A DNA stretch of 21,445 bases from CAYJEQ01 sp964370185 (GCA_964370185.1 CAYJIJ010000040.1:1-21445), one strand, 5' to 3'; counted from the stretch's first letter, positions 7,105 through 15,088 are shown. A program made the numbers and translations. The notes: generated by a model not told the origin, from the sequence alone.

Positions 7105-7449
7105 ATGGACGCATTAAGACACATGGCAGAAGGTTGCCTAAAATCCGAATTACCAGTAGTTAATATTGGTGACACAGTAAAGGTACATGTAAAAATCAAA
7201 GAAGGTGAAAGAGAAAGAATTCAGCTTTTCGAAGGCACTGTTATCGCTAAGAAACACGGTGGCATCGCTGAAACTTTCACAGTTCGTCGTCTTGCACACG
7301 GTTGTGGTGTTGAAAGGGTTTTCCCAATTCACTCCCCCCATGTTGAAAAGGTTGAGATTGTACGTAAGGGTAGAGTTCGCAGAGCTAAACTTTACTACCT
7401 CAGAGATCGTGTTGGTAAAGCCGCTAAGGTTAAAGAAGCACGTAAATAA
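7105..7449 (+). CDS. rplS: 50S ribosomal protein L19
   Basis: L19 sits at the 30S-50S interface. The 114-residue protein has the family pattern: VNIGDTVKVHVKIKEGERERIQLFEGTVIAKK, then RRLAHGCGVERVFPIHSPHVEKVEIVRKGRVRRAKLYYLRDRVGKAAKVKE. The ATG follows AAGGAGG at a normal distance. It is monocistronic: its own promoter and structured leader lie upstream and two terminators follow. In many Firmicutes rplS follows rpsP, rimM and trmD, but here it stands alone beside the TetR remnant. The leader suggests feedback by free L19. Confidence 0.97.
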   Translation: MDALRHMAEGCLKSELPVVNIGDTVKVHVKIKEGERERIQLFEGTVIAKKHGGIAETFTVRRLAHGCGVERVFPIHSPHVEKVEIVRKGRVRRAKLYYLRDRVGKAAKVKEARK

Positions 7450-7459
7450 TTTTGATTTA

Positions 7460-7486
7460 AAAAAGAGATGCTTAGCATCTCTTTTT
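7460..7486 (+). terminator. Intrinsic terminator of rplS
   Basis: Perfect 12-base arms AAAAAGAGATGC and complement with a TTA loop. The right arm ends in five Ts followed by AGCTTTT. It starts 10 bases past the rplS stop. Confidence 0.85.
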
Positions 7487-7562
7487 AGCTTTTAGCAAAA
7501 TTATTTTGAAAGCAAATGTAGTAAATCTACTGCCCCTGAGAAAAAATTCTCAACAAACTAAA
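7487..7562. other. Small hairpin series between two terminators
   Basis: This short spacer holds GCTTT/AAAGC, GTAG/CTAC (7518-7530) and TGAGAA/TTCTCA with an A4 loop (7537-7552). There is no open frame or clear promoter. It could be a small RNA or just the remains of a lost gene between convergent transcripts. Confidence 0.3.
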
Positions 7563-7592
7563 ACGAGGTTTCCTTTGCAGGAAGCCTCGTTT
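7561..7592. terminator. Bidirectional terminator between rplS and the fab operon
   Basis: ACGAGGTTTCC pairs with GGAAGCCTCGT (one G-T pair) around TTTGCA, extended by A-T pairs. T7 follows on the plus strand and a TTTTAGTTT stretch on the minus strand. It is 16 bases past the stop of the last fab-operon gene and probably ends that long transcript. Confidence 0.85.
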
Positions 7593-7607
7593 TTTTATTG
7601 GGTAGTT

Positions 7608-8084
7608 TTATTTTTCATCCCAAATCTCATAGGATGACTCATTCACTGGCAAAGCCACTTCATACATAAGCTCACTGCTTATTACCTTGAGCATTTCTTC
7701 AAGCTCGCATATCTGCTCATCGGTAAATCTACCACGCATACGCTCAGTAACAAGCCTTACATAATCGTAGTTCATATTGTAGTAGGTGTGGAATTTTTCT
7801 GTGACTTCAAGATAATATTCCCTTTTATCTTCTTTAGATTGCACTTTTCTGATATAGCCCTTTTTTACAAGGCTATTTATTTTATATGCAGCATTGGGTG
7901 CTGATATATGCGTAAAAGTGGCAAATTCATTTATAGTAGGGCGTTTTAGGGCATGTATCGACTCTACACAAAATGTTTCCACCGCCGTGAGACTTGCTTC
8001 TCTCGCGCCAAATCTTGAAAACAATTTTCTGTAAAACTGAAGTTTAAATTTTGTGTATACATCGTCGAAATACTGCTCAAGCAC
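7608..8084 (-). CDS. MarR-family regulator, FabT-like
   Basis: A 158-residue MarR-type winged helix. LTAVETFCVESIHAL is the N-terminal dimer and early DNA-binding region. INEFATFTHISAPNAAYKINSLVKKGYIRKV is the helix-turn-helix (about 50-81), and QSKEDKREYYLEVTEK is the wing with its usual D-K-R. The C-terminal helices dimerise. It is the last gene of a fatty-acid operon, 39 bases after fabZ. In streptococci the MarR protein FabT represses the fab genes and is helped by acyl-ACP. Here the regulator sits last rather than first, so a FabT role is inferred from context. The start is GTG at 8084, with GGAGG nine bases before. A nearer ATG at 8092 is out of frame and too close to that site. Confidence 0.88.
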   Translation of the reverse strand: MLEQYFDDVYTKFKLQFYRKLFSRFGAREASLTAVETFCVESIHALKRPTINEFATFTHISAPNAAYKINSLVKKGYIRKVQSKEDKREYYLEVTEKFHTYYNMNYDYVRLVTERMRGRFTDEQICELEEMLKVISSELMYEVALPVNESSYEIWDEK

Positions 8085-8123
8085 TGCCCCATACCTCCTA
8101 TAAAAATCATAGATAATTAAAAT

Positions 8124-8552
8124 TTATTTGCCCACTGCAAATGTAAGCTCGGCTGTAACGGCAATTTTACCATTTACCTTTGCCACAGCTTCACCTATTC
8201 CTATCGGGCCTTTTTTTGCTGTGAGTTTACACTCAAGCTCCAAAACATCTCCCGGTACAACTTGTTGTTTAAATCGGCAATTTTTTATGCCGCCAAAAAA
8301 AGCTATTTTGCCTTTGTTTTCAGGCAGTGAAAGTATTGCAACTGCACCCACCTGTGCTAAGGCTTCTACAATAAGCACACCCGGCATTACATGATGCTCG
8401 GGAAAATGTCCGCAAAAATGCATTTCATTGGCTGTTACACATTTTATGCCCTTAGCCCATTCACCTTCTTCTCCATCAACAATTTTATCAACAAGTAAAA
8501 AAGGATATCTATGTGGTATAATCTGCATTATTTCATTTGAATTAAGTTGCAT
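8124..8552 (-). CDS. fabZ: 3-hydroxyacyl-ACP dehydratase FabZ
   Basis: FabZ dehydrates 3-hydroxyacyl-ACP to trans-2-enoyl-ACP in the elongation cycle. It has a hot-dog fold. IIPHRYPFLLVDKI, then GHFPEHHVMPGVLIVEALAQVGA, contains the catalytic pair His49 and Glu63. The open frame extends to an ATG at 8621, but only the ATG at 8552 has a ribosome binding site (GGAG, seven to eight bases away) and starts in the family's usual place, giving 142 residues. A 155-base gap holding a strong hairpin separates it from fabF. It is followed by the MarR gene. Confidence 0.95.
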   Translation of the reverse strand: MQLNSNEIMQIIPHRYPFLLVDKIVDGEEGEWAKGIKCVTANEMHFCGHFPEHHVMPGVLIVEALAQVGAVAILSLPENKGKIAFFGGIKNCRFKQQVVPGDVLELECKLTAKKGPIGIGEAVAKVNGKIAVTAELTFAVGK

Positions 8553-8655
8553 GGTAATGCTCCGTTCCGCCGCTTTGCATCGACTATTTGGTGAATTATT
8601 TTTTAAAAATTCCACCATCATTTAGTGACTATCGGCTAAGCTCATATATTTTTGC

Positions 8656-8692
8656 GTATAGTTTCCCCCGCTTTTGGCGAGGGAAACTATAC
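8656..8692. repeat. Strong hairpin between fabF and fabZ
   Basis: Twelve-base arms GTATAGTTTCCC and complement, then a C-A mismatch, CGC/GCG and a TTTTG loop. No T-run follows on the fab strand, so it is unlikely to be a simple terminator. It may mark mRNA processing, protect the upstream fab message, or be a REP-like repeat. A hairpin of the same architecture lies at 16911-16943. Confidence 0.6.
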
Positions 8693-8707
8693 TGAATTCT
8701 AAAATAA

Positions 8708-9946
8708 TTATTCGCTAACTTTTTTTAGTAGTATTGTAGCATTGTGGCCACCAAAACCGAGCGAATTGGACATTGCGTAGGTGATATCTGCACTTCGTCC
8801 CACATTTGGCACTATGTCGAGATCGCATTCTGGATCTGCTTCTTTGTAGTTAATTGTAGGTGGTACGAAGCTATCACTGAGTGCTTTAGCACTGATTATC
8901 GCTTCTATCGCACCTGCCGCACCGAGCAAATGCCCAGTCATGGATTTAGTACTGCTTACAAGCACATTGCTCGCATGCTCACCAAGGGCAAGTTTTATAG
9001 CCATTGTTTCGCATCTGTCGTTTATAGGTGTGGATGTGCCATGTGCATTGATATAGCCGATTTTATCAGCTGTAATGCCCGCATCTTTTATCGCCATTTT
9101 CATGCAATTTGCCGCACCGCTACCGTCGGGAGTTGGGGCTGTCATGTGATATGCATCACAGTTTACACCATATCCCACAACTTCGCCTAAAATGTTTGCA
9201 CCTCTTGCCTTTGCGTGTTCGTACTCTTCAAGCACTAAAATACCTGCGCCCTCGCCCATTACAAAGCCACTTCTTCTTGCGTCAAAAGGAACTGAGCCTT
9301 CTTCCACTTCTTCGTTTTCACAAAGGGCTTTCATTGCTGTAAATCCACCCATTCCAAGTGGTACTATGCAGCTTTCTGCACCGCCACAAAGCATAACTTC
9401 ATGGTAGCCATCCCTGATACTGCGGAAAGCGTCGCCTATCGCATTTGTACCGCCTGCACAAGCAGTTACTACTGAGTTGCATATGCCATTAAAGCCATAA
9501 CGAATAGCTACAAGTCCTGCCGCCATATTGGAAATAACCATTGGAATGAAAAATGGTGAAACTCTATCGTATCCTTTTTCCATTGCTTTTTCATGCTCGT
9601 GTTGAATAGTTGTAAGTCCACCAATACCTGAGGAAATCATTACACCGCAACGGGTTGTGTCTATTTCTTCTTTGTTTAGTCCGCTTTGTTTATATGCTTC
9701 GTCCGCCGCCGCCATTGCATATATTGCATAGCTGTCCATACGGCGCTGTTCTTTTTTATCTATAATATCGTCACAGTTAAAGTTTTTAAGCTCACCAGCA
9801 AGTTTAGCCTTTAGATTTGTGGTGTCGTATGTAGTGATTTTATCTATTCCACACTTGCCTGCTTTTGCGCTCTCCCACATTTCATCAACACTGTTTCCTA
9901 TCGGGGAAAGTGCCCCCATTCCTGTGATAACAACTCTTCTATTCAT
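8708..9946 (-). CDS. fabF: 3-oxoacyl-ACP synthase II FabF
   Basis: FabF condenses malonyl-ACP with a growing acyl-ACP, the elongating step of type II fatty-acid synthesis. The 412-residue thiolase-fold protein opens with MNRRVVITGMGALSPIG. The catalytic triad is Cys163 (TACAGGTNAIGDA), His302 (NAHGTSTPINDRCE) and His339 (KSMTGHLLGAAGA), with Lys334 nearby. Cys-His-His marks FabF/FabB rather than FabH. The ATG is preceded by AGGAG at normal spacing. fabG ends 40 bases upstream, with no terminator in between. Confidence 0.97.
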   Translation of the reverse strand: MNRRVVITGMGALSPIGNSVDEMWESAKAGKCGIDKITTYDTTNLKAKLAGELKNFNCDDIIDKKEQRRMDSYAIYAMAAADEAYKQSGLNKEEIDTTRCGVMISSGIGGLTTIQHEHEKAMEKGYDRVSPFFIPMVISNMAAGLVAIRYGFNGICNSVVTACAGGTNAIGDAFRSIRDGYHEVMLCGGAESCIVPLGMGGFTAMKALCENEEVEEGSVPFDARRSGFVMGEGAGILVLEEYEHAKARGANILGEVVGYGVNCDAYHMTAPTPDGSGAANCMKMAIKDAGITADKIGYINAHGTSTPINDRCETMAIKLALGEHASNVLVSSTKSMTGHLLGAAGAIEAIISAKALSDSFVPPTINYKEADPECDLDIVPNVGRSADITYAMSNSLGFGGHNATILLKKVSE

Positions 9947-9986
9947 ACCTAACTCCTGTTTTGTAAGTTTATCTTAAATAATGAAA

Positions 9987-10724
9987 TTACATTATCATTC
10001 CGCCATCAATGTTGATGACCTGACCTGTTATATAATCGGCGCTATCGCTCGCTAAAAACGCCACTACTTTTGCCACATCTTCTACTGTGCCAAGTGTCCC
10101 AAGGGGCACTGTTTGAAGCGCTTGGTTTAGCACTGCTTCGGGAAGTTTGTCGGTCATCTCTGTTTTAATAAATCCAGGTGCAACTGCATTCACTTTTACT
10201 CCCCTGCTTGCAAGCTCTTTCGCCATTGTCTTTGTCATGCCAATAAGTCCTGCTTTGCTCGCCGCATAGTTTACCTGTCCTGCATTTCCTGCAACACCAA
10301 CCACACTGCTAATATTGATTATTTTGCCGTTTCTCTGCTTCATCATAGGGCGTGCAACCGCCTTCATGCAGAGAAAAGCGCCTTTGAGATTAATGTCTAT
10401 TACTTTGTCGAAATCCTCTTCGCTCATGCGCATGATTAGATTATCTTTTGTAATGCCTGCATTGTTTACAAGTATGTCCACACTGCCAAATTCTTTGATT
10501 GTGGTAGCTACTAAATTCTCAACTGCGGCAGAGCTTGATACATCTCCCTCAACTGCAATTACTTTTACACCCTTAGCTTCGCAAAGCTTAATTGTTTCTT
10601 CTGCAAGTGAAGCATCACCTATGTAGTTAACTACAATATTTGCGCCCTGTTCGGCGAGTGCAAGGCAAATCGCTCTGCCTATACCCCTGCTTCCACCTGT
10701 TACTATAGCTGTTTTAACGCTCAT
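9987..10724 (-). CDS. fabG: 3-oxoacyl-ACP reductase FabG
   Basis: FabG uses NADPH to reduce 3-oxoacyl-ACP to 3-hydroxyacyl-ACP. It is a classical short-chain dehydrogenase of 245 residues. The cofactor motif is TGGSRGIGRAI (9-19), NNAG is at 87-90, and the catalytic Ser140, Tyr153 and Lys157 lie in NISSVVG and YAASK. The C-terminus YITGQVINIDGGMIM is typical. It begins four bases after the fabD stop, with AAGGAGAA in the fabD tail, so it is tightly coupled to fabD. Confidence 0.97.
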   Translation of the reverse strand: MSVKTAIVTGGSRGIGRAICLALAEQGANIVVNYIGDASLAEETIKLCEAKGVKVIAVEGDVSSSAAVENLVATTIKEFGSVDILVNNAGITKDNLIMRMSEEDFDKVIDINLKGAFLCMKAVARPMMKQRNGKIINISSVVGVAGNAGQVNYAASKAGLIGMTKTMAKELASRGVKVNAVAPGFIKTEMTDKLPEAVLNQALQTVPLGTLGTVEDVAKVVAFLASDSADYITGQVINIDGGMIM

Positions 10725-10728
10725 TCGA

Positions 10729-11658
10729 TTATTCTCCTTTTAAATAGGCAATAGCAGCTTCGTATCCTGCCACATCTTCTATCGCAAGTGTTTTAATTTC
10801 TGGTGCTATTTTTTTAATAAAACCGCTTAGTGCCTTGCCAGGGCCAACTTCTATAATAGTGTCGATACCCTCTGCCGCCATATAGCGAACACTGTCCTCA
10901 AAATTAACACTTGTTTGCACTTGTTTGATTAGTAGTTCTTTAATATTTTCACCGTCAGCAAGTGGTTTTGCAGTGGTGTTAAACACAACTGGGTGAGCCA
11001 TTTCACCAAAACTTACTTCTTCAAGTTTTGTTTTTAGCACATCCCCAGCCGGTGACATTAAAGTGGTGTGGAATGGGCCGCTTACAGTTAGAGGTATAAC
11101 TCTTCTTGCGCCACTTTCCTTAGCTTTTTCGCTTGCAATAGCTACTGCGTGGGCTTCACCGCTTATAACAAGCTGACCTGGGCAATTGTAGTTTGCAATC
11201 TGAACAACGCCCTCTTTAGAGCATTCTTTGCATATATCTAAGAGTATTTCTCTGTCAATCCCCATTACTGCCGCCATTGCAGTTTCAATACCTGTAACAG
11301 CTTCTTTCATCGCCCTGCCCCTAACTGCGGTAATTTCAGCAGTTGTAGCGGCGTCCCATACACCTGCACCGTAGAGCGCACTGTATTCACCAAGGCTAAG
11401 CCCTGCTGATATCTCAGGTTTTATCCCCTCGGCACTGAGCATTTCAGTAACTCCCACAGCAAATGCAACGAGGCATGGCTGTGTGTTTTCTGTTTGTGAT
11501 AGCTCTTCCATCGGGCCCTCAAAGCAGAGTGCTTTATATTTTCCTGTTGGGTCAGCTTTATCAAAGCCATTTTTAAATATTTCGCTGTATTTATATAGGT
11601 CTTCTCCCATGCCAACTTTTTGGCTTCCTTGACCTGCGTACACAAATGCTAATTTCAA
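10729..11658 (-). CDS. fabD: Malonyl-CoA:ACP transacylase FabD
   Basis: FabD moves the malonyl group from CoA to ACP, supplying the extender unit. Its 309 residues are the usual length. Visible residues are the oxyanion-side GQGSQ (9-13), nucleophile Ser88 in GLSLGEYSAL, Arg113 and catalytic His197 in GPFHTTLM. All sit at a constant offset of about four from the E. coli enzyme. The start is TTG at 11658, eight bases after a GGAGG that lies in the last codons of the preceding flavoprotein gene. The two genes overlap by four bases, which suggests translational coupling. Confidence 0.96.
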   Translation of the reverse strand: MKLAFVYAGQGSQKVGMGEDLYKYSEIFKNGFDKADPTGKYKALCFEGPMEELSQTENTQPCLVAFAVGVTEMLSAEGIKPEISAGLSLGEYSALYGAGVWDAATTAEITAVRGRAMKEAVTGIETAMAAVMGIDREILLDICKECSKEGVVQIANYNCPGQLVISGEAHAVAIASEKAKESGARRVIPLTVSGPFHTTLMSPAGDVLKTKLEEVSFGEMAHPVVFNTTAKPLADGENIKELLIKQVQTSVNFEDSVRYMAAEGIDTIIEVGPGKALSGFIKKIAPEIKTLAIEDVAGYEAAIAYLKGE

Positions 11659-12719
11659 TGCTTTTTCCTCCAGTCAGACATCAGTTCGTCCACAAGTTCA
11701 CGAACACTTACAATTTTATCAGGTCTATAACCATTGCTACCTGTAAAGAATAGCCCATTTTCATAGTCACCCACAACCGCCGCTCTTAGCGCCGCAGATA
11801 TGCAATAAGGTGCAGTTTCCACCTTGCAGCTTCTAAGACATTTCGTACATATCTTAGGGGGTATTCTTCCATCAGCTTCTAATTTTTCAATCAGCGGTGT
11901 TCTAAAGGCTCTACCTGGAAGCCCTGCCGGACTTACCACTATTTGAACATCTTCTTTTTTCTTGCTCAGTAAAATTTCTTTATATTCTTTAGATGCATCG
12001 CATTCATGGGTGGCAATAAATCTTGTCCCCACCTGTACACCTGCCGCACCTACTTCCATGGCTTCTGTTACATCTTCTGCCGTATATATGCCACCTGCCG
12101 CAAAGACAGGTATTTTTCTATTGTATTTTTCTTCGTATGGCTCAACAGCAGTAACAACTTCTTTAACTATTTCAAGCAGTGGCTTTGCAGTGCCCTCGAG
12201 CAGTTCATCTCTTTTAAATCCGAGGTGTCCCCCTGCTTCGCTGCCCTCAACTACTACAAAATCAGGAGCTACGCCATTTTTTTGATCCCATGCTTTGCAG
12301 ATGGTGGAGATTGCTTTTGCACTGCTTACTATTGGAGCTATCGCTACATCGCTATCTTTTACGAGCTTTGGAAGCTCTAAAGGCAGTCCTGCACCTGATA
12401 TAATACAGTCAATCCCCGATTTTACAGCAGTCATTACACTCTGTGCATAGTCGGTAGTGGCAACCATTGCATTTATTGCAACAAGACCTTTACCCTTAGC
12501 TATTTCTTTTGCTTTAATAATTTCTTCTGCGAGTGCTTGCATATTGTGGTTAAGTGTATCTTTTAAGTAATTTGGTATTCTATATCCTACACCAGCTGTG
12601 GATATCACACCCATTCCGCCTTCCTTAGCTACTGCTCCGGCAAGACCTCCAAGTGAAACACCAACCCCCATGCCACCTTGTATTAGTGGAAGTTCAAGTA
12701 CTTTATTTCCTATCTTCAT
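11655..12719 (-). CDS. NMO-type flavoprotein with C-terminal Cys cluster (second FabK-like protein)
   Basis: An FMN-binding TIM-barrel protein of the nitronate monooxygenase/FabK family, 354 residues. MKIGNKVLELPLIQGGMGVGVS, the VEGSEAGGHLG segment (His165) and FAAGGIYTAEDVTEAMEVGAAGVQVGTRF form the flavin and substrate region. Unlike the neighbouring FabK it carries a C-terminal CTKCLRSCKVETAPYC segment (Cys291, 294, 298, 306; CX2CX3CX7C), which could bind zinc or an Fe-S cluster. The reaction is unknown. Lying between fabK and fabD it may be an alternative enoyl-ACP reductase or a lipid-linked oxidoreductase. The ATG at 12719 is preferred because its GAGG is six bases away, whereas the ATG at 12731 has only a weak site. 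The gene overlaps the fabK end. Confidence 0.85.
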   Translation of the reverse strand: MKIGNKVLELPLIQGGMGVGVSLGGLAGAVAKEGGMGVISTAGVGYRIPNYLKDTLNHNMQALAEEIIKAKEIAKGKGLVAINAMVATTDYAQSVMTAVKSGIDCIISGAGLPLELPKLVKDSDVAIAPIVSSAKAISTICKAWDQKNGVAPDFVVVEGSEAGGHLGFKRDELLEGTAKPLLEIVKEVVTAVEPYEEKYNRKIPVFAAGGIYTAEDVTEAMEVGAAGVQVGTRFIATHECDASKEYKEILLSKKKEDVQIVVSPAGLPGRAFRTPLIEKLEADGRIPPKICTKCLRSCKVETAPYCISAALRAAVVGDYENGLFFTGSNGYRPDKIVSVRELVDELMSDWRKKH

Positions 12720-13650
12720 AGTGCACCTCATAAAGCTCTTTTAGTACGGACTGATACTGGGCATACATTTCTTCAAAAATCTTGCTTATTGGCTTGATTT
12801 CATTTACCATGCCTGCTACCTGTCCAGTCATGAGTGAGCCTTCATGTATATCGCCGTCAAATACCGCTTTACGCAGTGAGCCGAGTGTGAATTTTTCAAG
12901 TTCTATTTTGTCCGCACCTGCATACTCAAGTTTTAAGTATTCACGGGACATTCTATTTTTAAGTATGCGCACGGGAACGCCTGCTTTTCTGCCTGTTACG
13001 ATTGTGTCGTTATCCCCTGCTTTAAGTACTGCCTCTTTGTAGTTTTGATGTATTGGACATTCTTCAGAAGCGAGTAGGCATGTGCCCACCTGTACGCCCA
13101 CTGCGCCAAGCGCAAATGCAGATAGTAGTTGTTTACCCCCTGCAATGCCGCCTGCGGCGATTACAGGTATTTTAACTGCATTTACCACCTGTGGTAAAAA
13201 CGCCATTGTGGTAAGCTCTCCCACATGTCCGCCACTTTCAGTACCCTCGGCAATAATAGCATCTACTCCTGCTTTTTCCATCCTCTTTGCAAGTGCAACT
13301 CCAGGCACTACTGGAAATATTAACGCACCCGAGGCTTTCCACATTTCTATGTATTTTGATGGATTTCCAGCACCTGTGGTAATCACTTTTACCTTTGCAT
13401 CTGCTGCAATTTGTGCGAGCTCATTGCACTGTGGGTGCATAAGCATTAAGTTTACACCGAAAGGTTTATCCGTTTTAGATTTGCAAATTTCAATTTCACT
13501 TTTGAACTGCTCGGGTGTCATTGCACCGGAAGATATTATTCCCAGTCCACCAGCTTCGGAAGCCGCAGCCGCAAAGCTACCCGTTCCGATATTTGCCATT
13601 GCGCCTTGTATAATAGGGTATTTAATACCCAGCATTTCATTTAATCTCAT
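12703..13650 (-). CDS. fabK: Enoyl-ACP reductase II FabK
   Basis: FabK is the FMN-dependent enoyl-ACP reductase that finishes each elongation round in many Firmicutes; it replaces FabI and is not sensitive to triclosan. MRLNEMLGIKYPIIQGAMANIGTG is the standard N-terminus. GTESGGHVGE contains His142, at the position of the conserved flavin-site His. AAGGIAGGKQLLSAFALGAVGVQVGTCLL binds the FMN phosphate. The longest frame runs to 13701 and would overlap fabH; the ATG at 13650 (315 residues) fits the family length, with GGAG 11 bases upstream, slightly long. It lies 23 bases after fabH and overlaps the next flavoprotein gene. Confidence 0.94.
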   Translation of the reverse strand: MRLNEMLGIKYPIIQGAMANIGTGSFAAAASEAGGLGIISSGAMTPEQFKSEIEICKSKTDKPFGVNLMLMHPQCNELAQIAADAKVKVITTGAGNPSKYIEMWKASGALIFPVVPGVALAKRMEKAGVDAIIAEGTESGGHVGELTTMAFLPQVVNAVKIPVIAAGGIAGGKQLLSAFALGAVGVQVGTCLLASEECPIHQNYKEAVLKAGDNDTIVTGRKAGVPVRILKNRMSREYLKLEYAGADKIELEKFTLGSLRKAVFDGDIHEGSLMTGQVAGMVNEIKPISKIFEEMYAQYQSVLKELYEVHYEDRK

Positions 13651-13673
13651 TAATTTAATATCTCCAAACTTTT

Positions 13674-14618
13674 TTACCATGTAAGGGTTACGCCACCCCA
13701 AGAAAGACCTGCACCAAAACCAACAAGCATAATTTTGTTACCTTTGTTGATAAGACCTTTTTGGTTCATCTCAGCAAGTGCAATCGGTATACTTGCCGCA
13801 GAAGTATTGCCGTAATCGGCAATATTTACATAGAACTGATCTTCTTTTGCTTTTAGTTTTTTGCTTGTATGTGAAATAATTCTCTCATTCGCCTGATGGC
13901 AAACTACATAATCGTACTCTGAGAGTTTTTTAGACGATTTTTCGCAGAGAGTTTCAACTGTATTTTTAAGCACTTCTGTGGCAAATTTAAACACGGCTTT
14001 GCCATCCATATTTATATAGGTGTTTTCTTCTTCCTCAGATGGTTTTGCCTTGCATTTAATGGCTTCAGAATCGCCCCTGCTGCCATAGTGCCAATGGTTT
14101 AGGTATTCATTGTCCGAGGTAACTATTGCCGCACCTGCACCATCACCGAAGAGGACGCAAGTTGCTCTGTCTTCAAAATCGAGATGGGAAGATATTTTTT
14201 CGCTTCCAATAACAAGGCCGTATCCGTCGTTGTCTTGAAGTAGGCCCTGCGCAACTTTAAGCGCATATACAAACCCTGTACAAGCGGTGTTTATATCAAA
14301 TGCAAGCACATCTTCTGCAAGACCAAGCTCTCTTTGTACTATGCAAGCTGTGGAGGGAGTGAAGTTATCTGGAGTAAATGTTGCCACCACCACTATTTTA
14401 ATTTTTTCTTTTGGGATTTTTCCATTTTTAATTGCATCCTTAGCCGCATTTATCGCCATTTCGCAATTTGATATATCTTTAGCATAATATCTGCTGCTTA
14501 TTCCTGTTCTTGTGTGTATCCATTCGTGGCTTGTGTCCACTGTTTCACTTAGTTTATGATTGTCAACTGCTGTTGGTGGTAGGAAACTACCTGTGGATAT
14601 TATCTTTATTCCTTTCAT
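13674..14618 (-). CDS. fabH: 3-oxoacyl-ACP synthase III FabH
   Basis: FabH starts fatty-acid synthesis by condensing an acyl-CoA primer with malonyl-ACP; its primer choice sets straight- or branched-chain products. It has 314 residues. The Cys-His-Asn triad is Cys113 (DINTACTGFVYAL), His241 (CHQANERII) and Asn271 (DYGNTSAASIP). The C-terminus LVGFGAGLSWGGVTLTW is typical. The ATG has AAGGAGAA upstream. A terminator lies between acpP and this gene, so expression depends on read-through or on a promoter I could not find in 14619-14727. That gap holds only a GTATGC/GCATAC inverted repeat (14640-14663). Confidence 0.96.
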   Translation of the reverse strand: MKGIKIISTGSFLPPTAVDNHKLSETVDTSHEWIHTRTGISSRYYAKDISNCEMAINAAKDAIKNGKIPKEKIKIVVVATFTPDNFTPSTACIVQRELGLAEDVLAFDINTACTGFVYALKVAQGLLQDNDGYGLVIGSEKISSHLDFEDRATCVLFGDGAGAAIVTSDNEYLNHWHYGSRGDSEAIKCKAKPSEEEENTYINMDGKAVFKFATEVLKNTVETLCEKSSKKLSEYDYVVCHQANERIISHTSKKLKAKEDQFYVNIADYGNTSAASIPIALAEMNQKGLINKGNKIMLVGFGAGLSWGGVTLTW

Positions 14619-14727
14619 AACTTCTCCTTTTCTATGTGTGTATGCTATTTTCTACCTGCATACTGTGTTTATATATTATTATGGTTTAGGTGCTACCCTT
14701 ATCCTATAATTGTCATTTAAAAGTCAA

Positions 14728-14759
14728 AAACCTTCACCGCCAAAAGACCGTGAAGGTTT
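14728..14759 (-). terminator. Terminator after acpP, inside the fab operon
   Basis: Ten-base arms AAACCTTCAC and GTGAAGGTTT surround a 12-base loop. On the minus strand TTTTTGACTTTT follows. It begins nine bases past the acpP stop and precedes fabH by about 110 bases. It probably ends most acpP transcripts while letting some continue into fabH. Confidence 0.75.
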
Positions 14760-14768
14760 AAGTAAGTG

Positions 14769-14996
14769 CTATGCGTTTTGTTCGATATACTTCACGATGT
14801 CCGATACTGTTTTCATTTCAGCAAGAACTTCATCCGGTATTGAGATGTCAAACGCTTCTTCAAGTGCCATGTTGATTTCTACTGCATCAAGGGAATCTGC
14901 ACCTAAATCGTCGGATAGTGTAGCTTCCATTTTTACATCATCAGCCTCACAGTTAATTGTATCTACGATAACCTCTTTTACTTTTTCAAATGTCAT
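14769..14996 (-). CDS. acpP: Acyl carrier protein
   Basis: AcpP carries the growing acyl chain on a 4'-phosphopantetheine arm. The 75-residue acidic protein has the attachment Ser35 in LGADSLDAVEIN, followed by ALEEAFDISIPDEVL (helix II and the recognition face), and ends ...VKYIEQNA. It is the first gene of the fab cluster and has its own near-consensus promoter. AAGGAAG lies upstream of the ATG. A terminator directly follows it, in keeping with the need for much more ACP than enzyme. Confidence 0.97.
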   Translation of the reverse strand: MTFEKVKEVIVDTINCEADDVKMEATLSDDLGADSLDAVEINMALEEAFDISIPDEVLAEMKTVSDIVKYIEQNA

Positions 14997-15058
14997 AATA
15001 AATCTTCCTTTCGAAAATTAGATTTGCTAAAATTTAAATATTTTTAATTAAAACATTT

Positions 15059-15078
15059 TAGTTAAATTCTTTTAACTA
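15059..15078. promoter_or_regulatory. Inverted repeat just downstream of the acpP promoter (candidate FabT-type operator)
   Basis: Eight-base arms TAGTTAAA and TTTAACTA surround TTCT. It lies about 5-25 bases past the predicted transcription start of the fab operon, a repressor position. FabT boxes in streptococci are also A/T-rich palindromes with a TTTGA-like core, but the match is only general. The MarR protein encoded at the end of the operon is the obvious candidate ligand. The link is inferred. Confidence 0.5.
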
Positions 15079-15088
15079 TTTCTATCAC

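Noticed and set aside
8553..8621. A longer FabZ with 23 extra N-terminal residues
   Set aside because: The upstream ATG pair has no ribosome binding site and the extra segment is not part of the family; the start at 8552 has GGAG at good spacing.
9109..9342. Long plus-strand frames inside fabF, fabG, fabD, fabK and the NMO gene, up to 200 codons
   Set aside because: They mirror well-conserved genes on the other strand and show no family motifs or ribosome binding sites.
10622..10635. A perfect 14-base palindrome (TGTAGTTAACTACA) inside fabG, similar to the arms of the candidate fab operator
   Set aside because: About one such palindrome is expected by chance in a window this long, and it lies in conserved fabG coding sequence. 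The likeness to TAGTTAAA is worth remembering only if the operator is confirmed.
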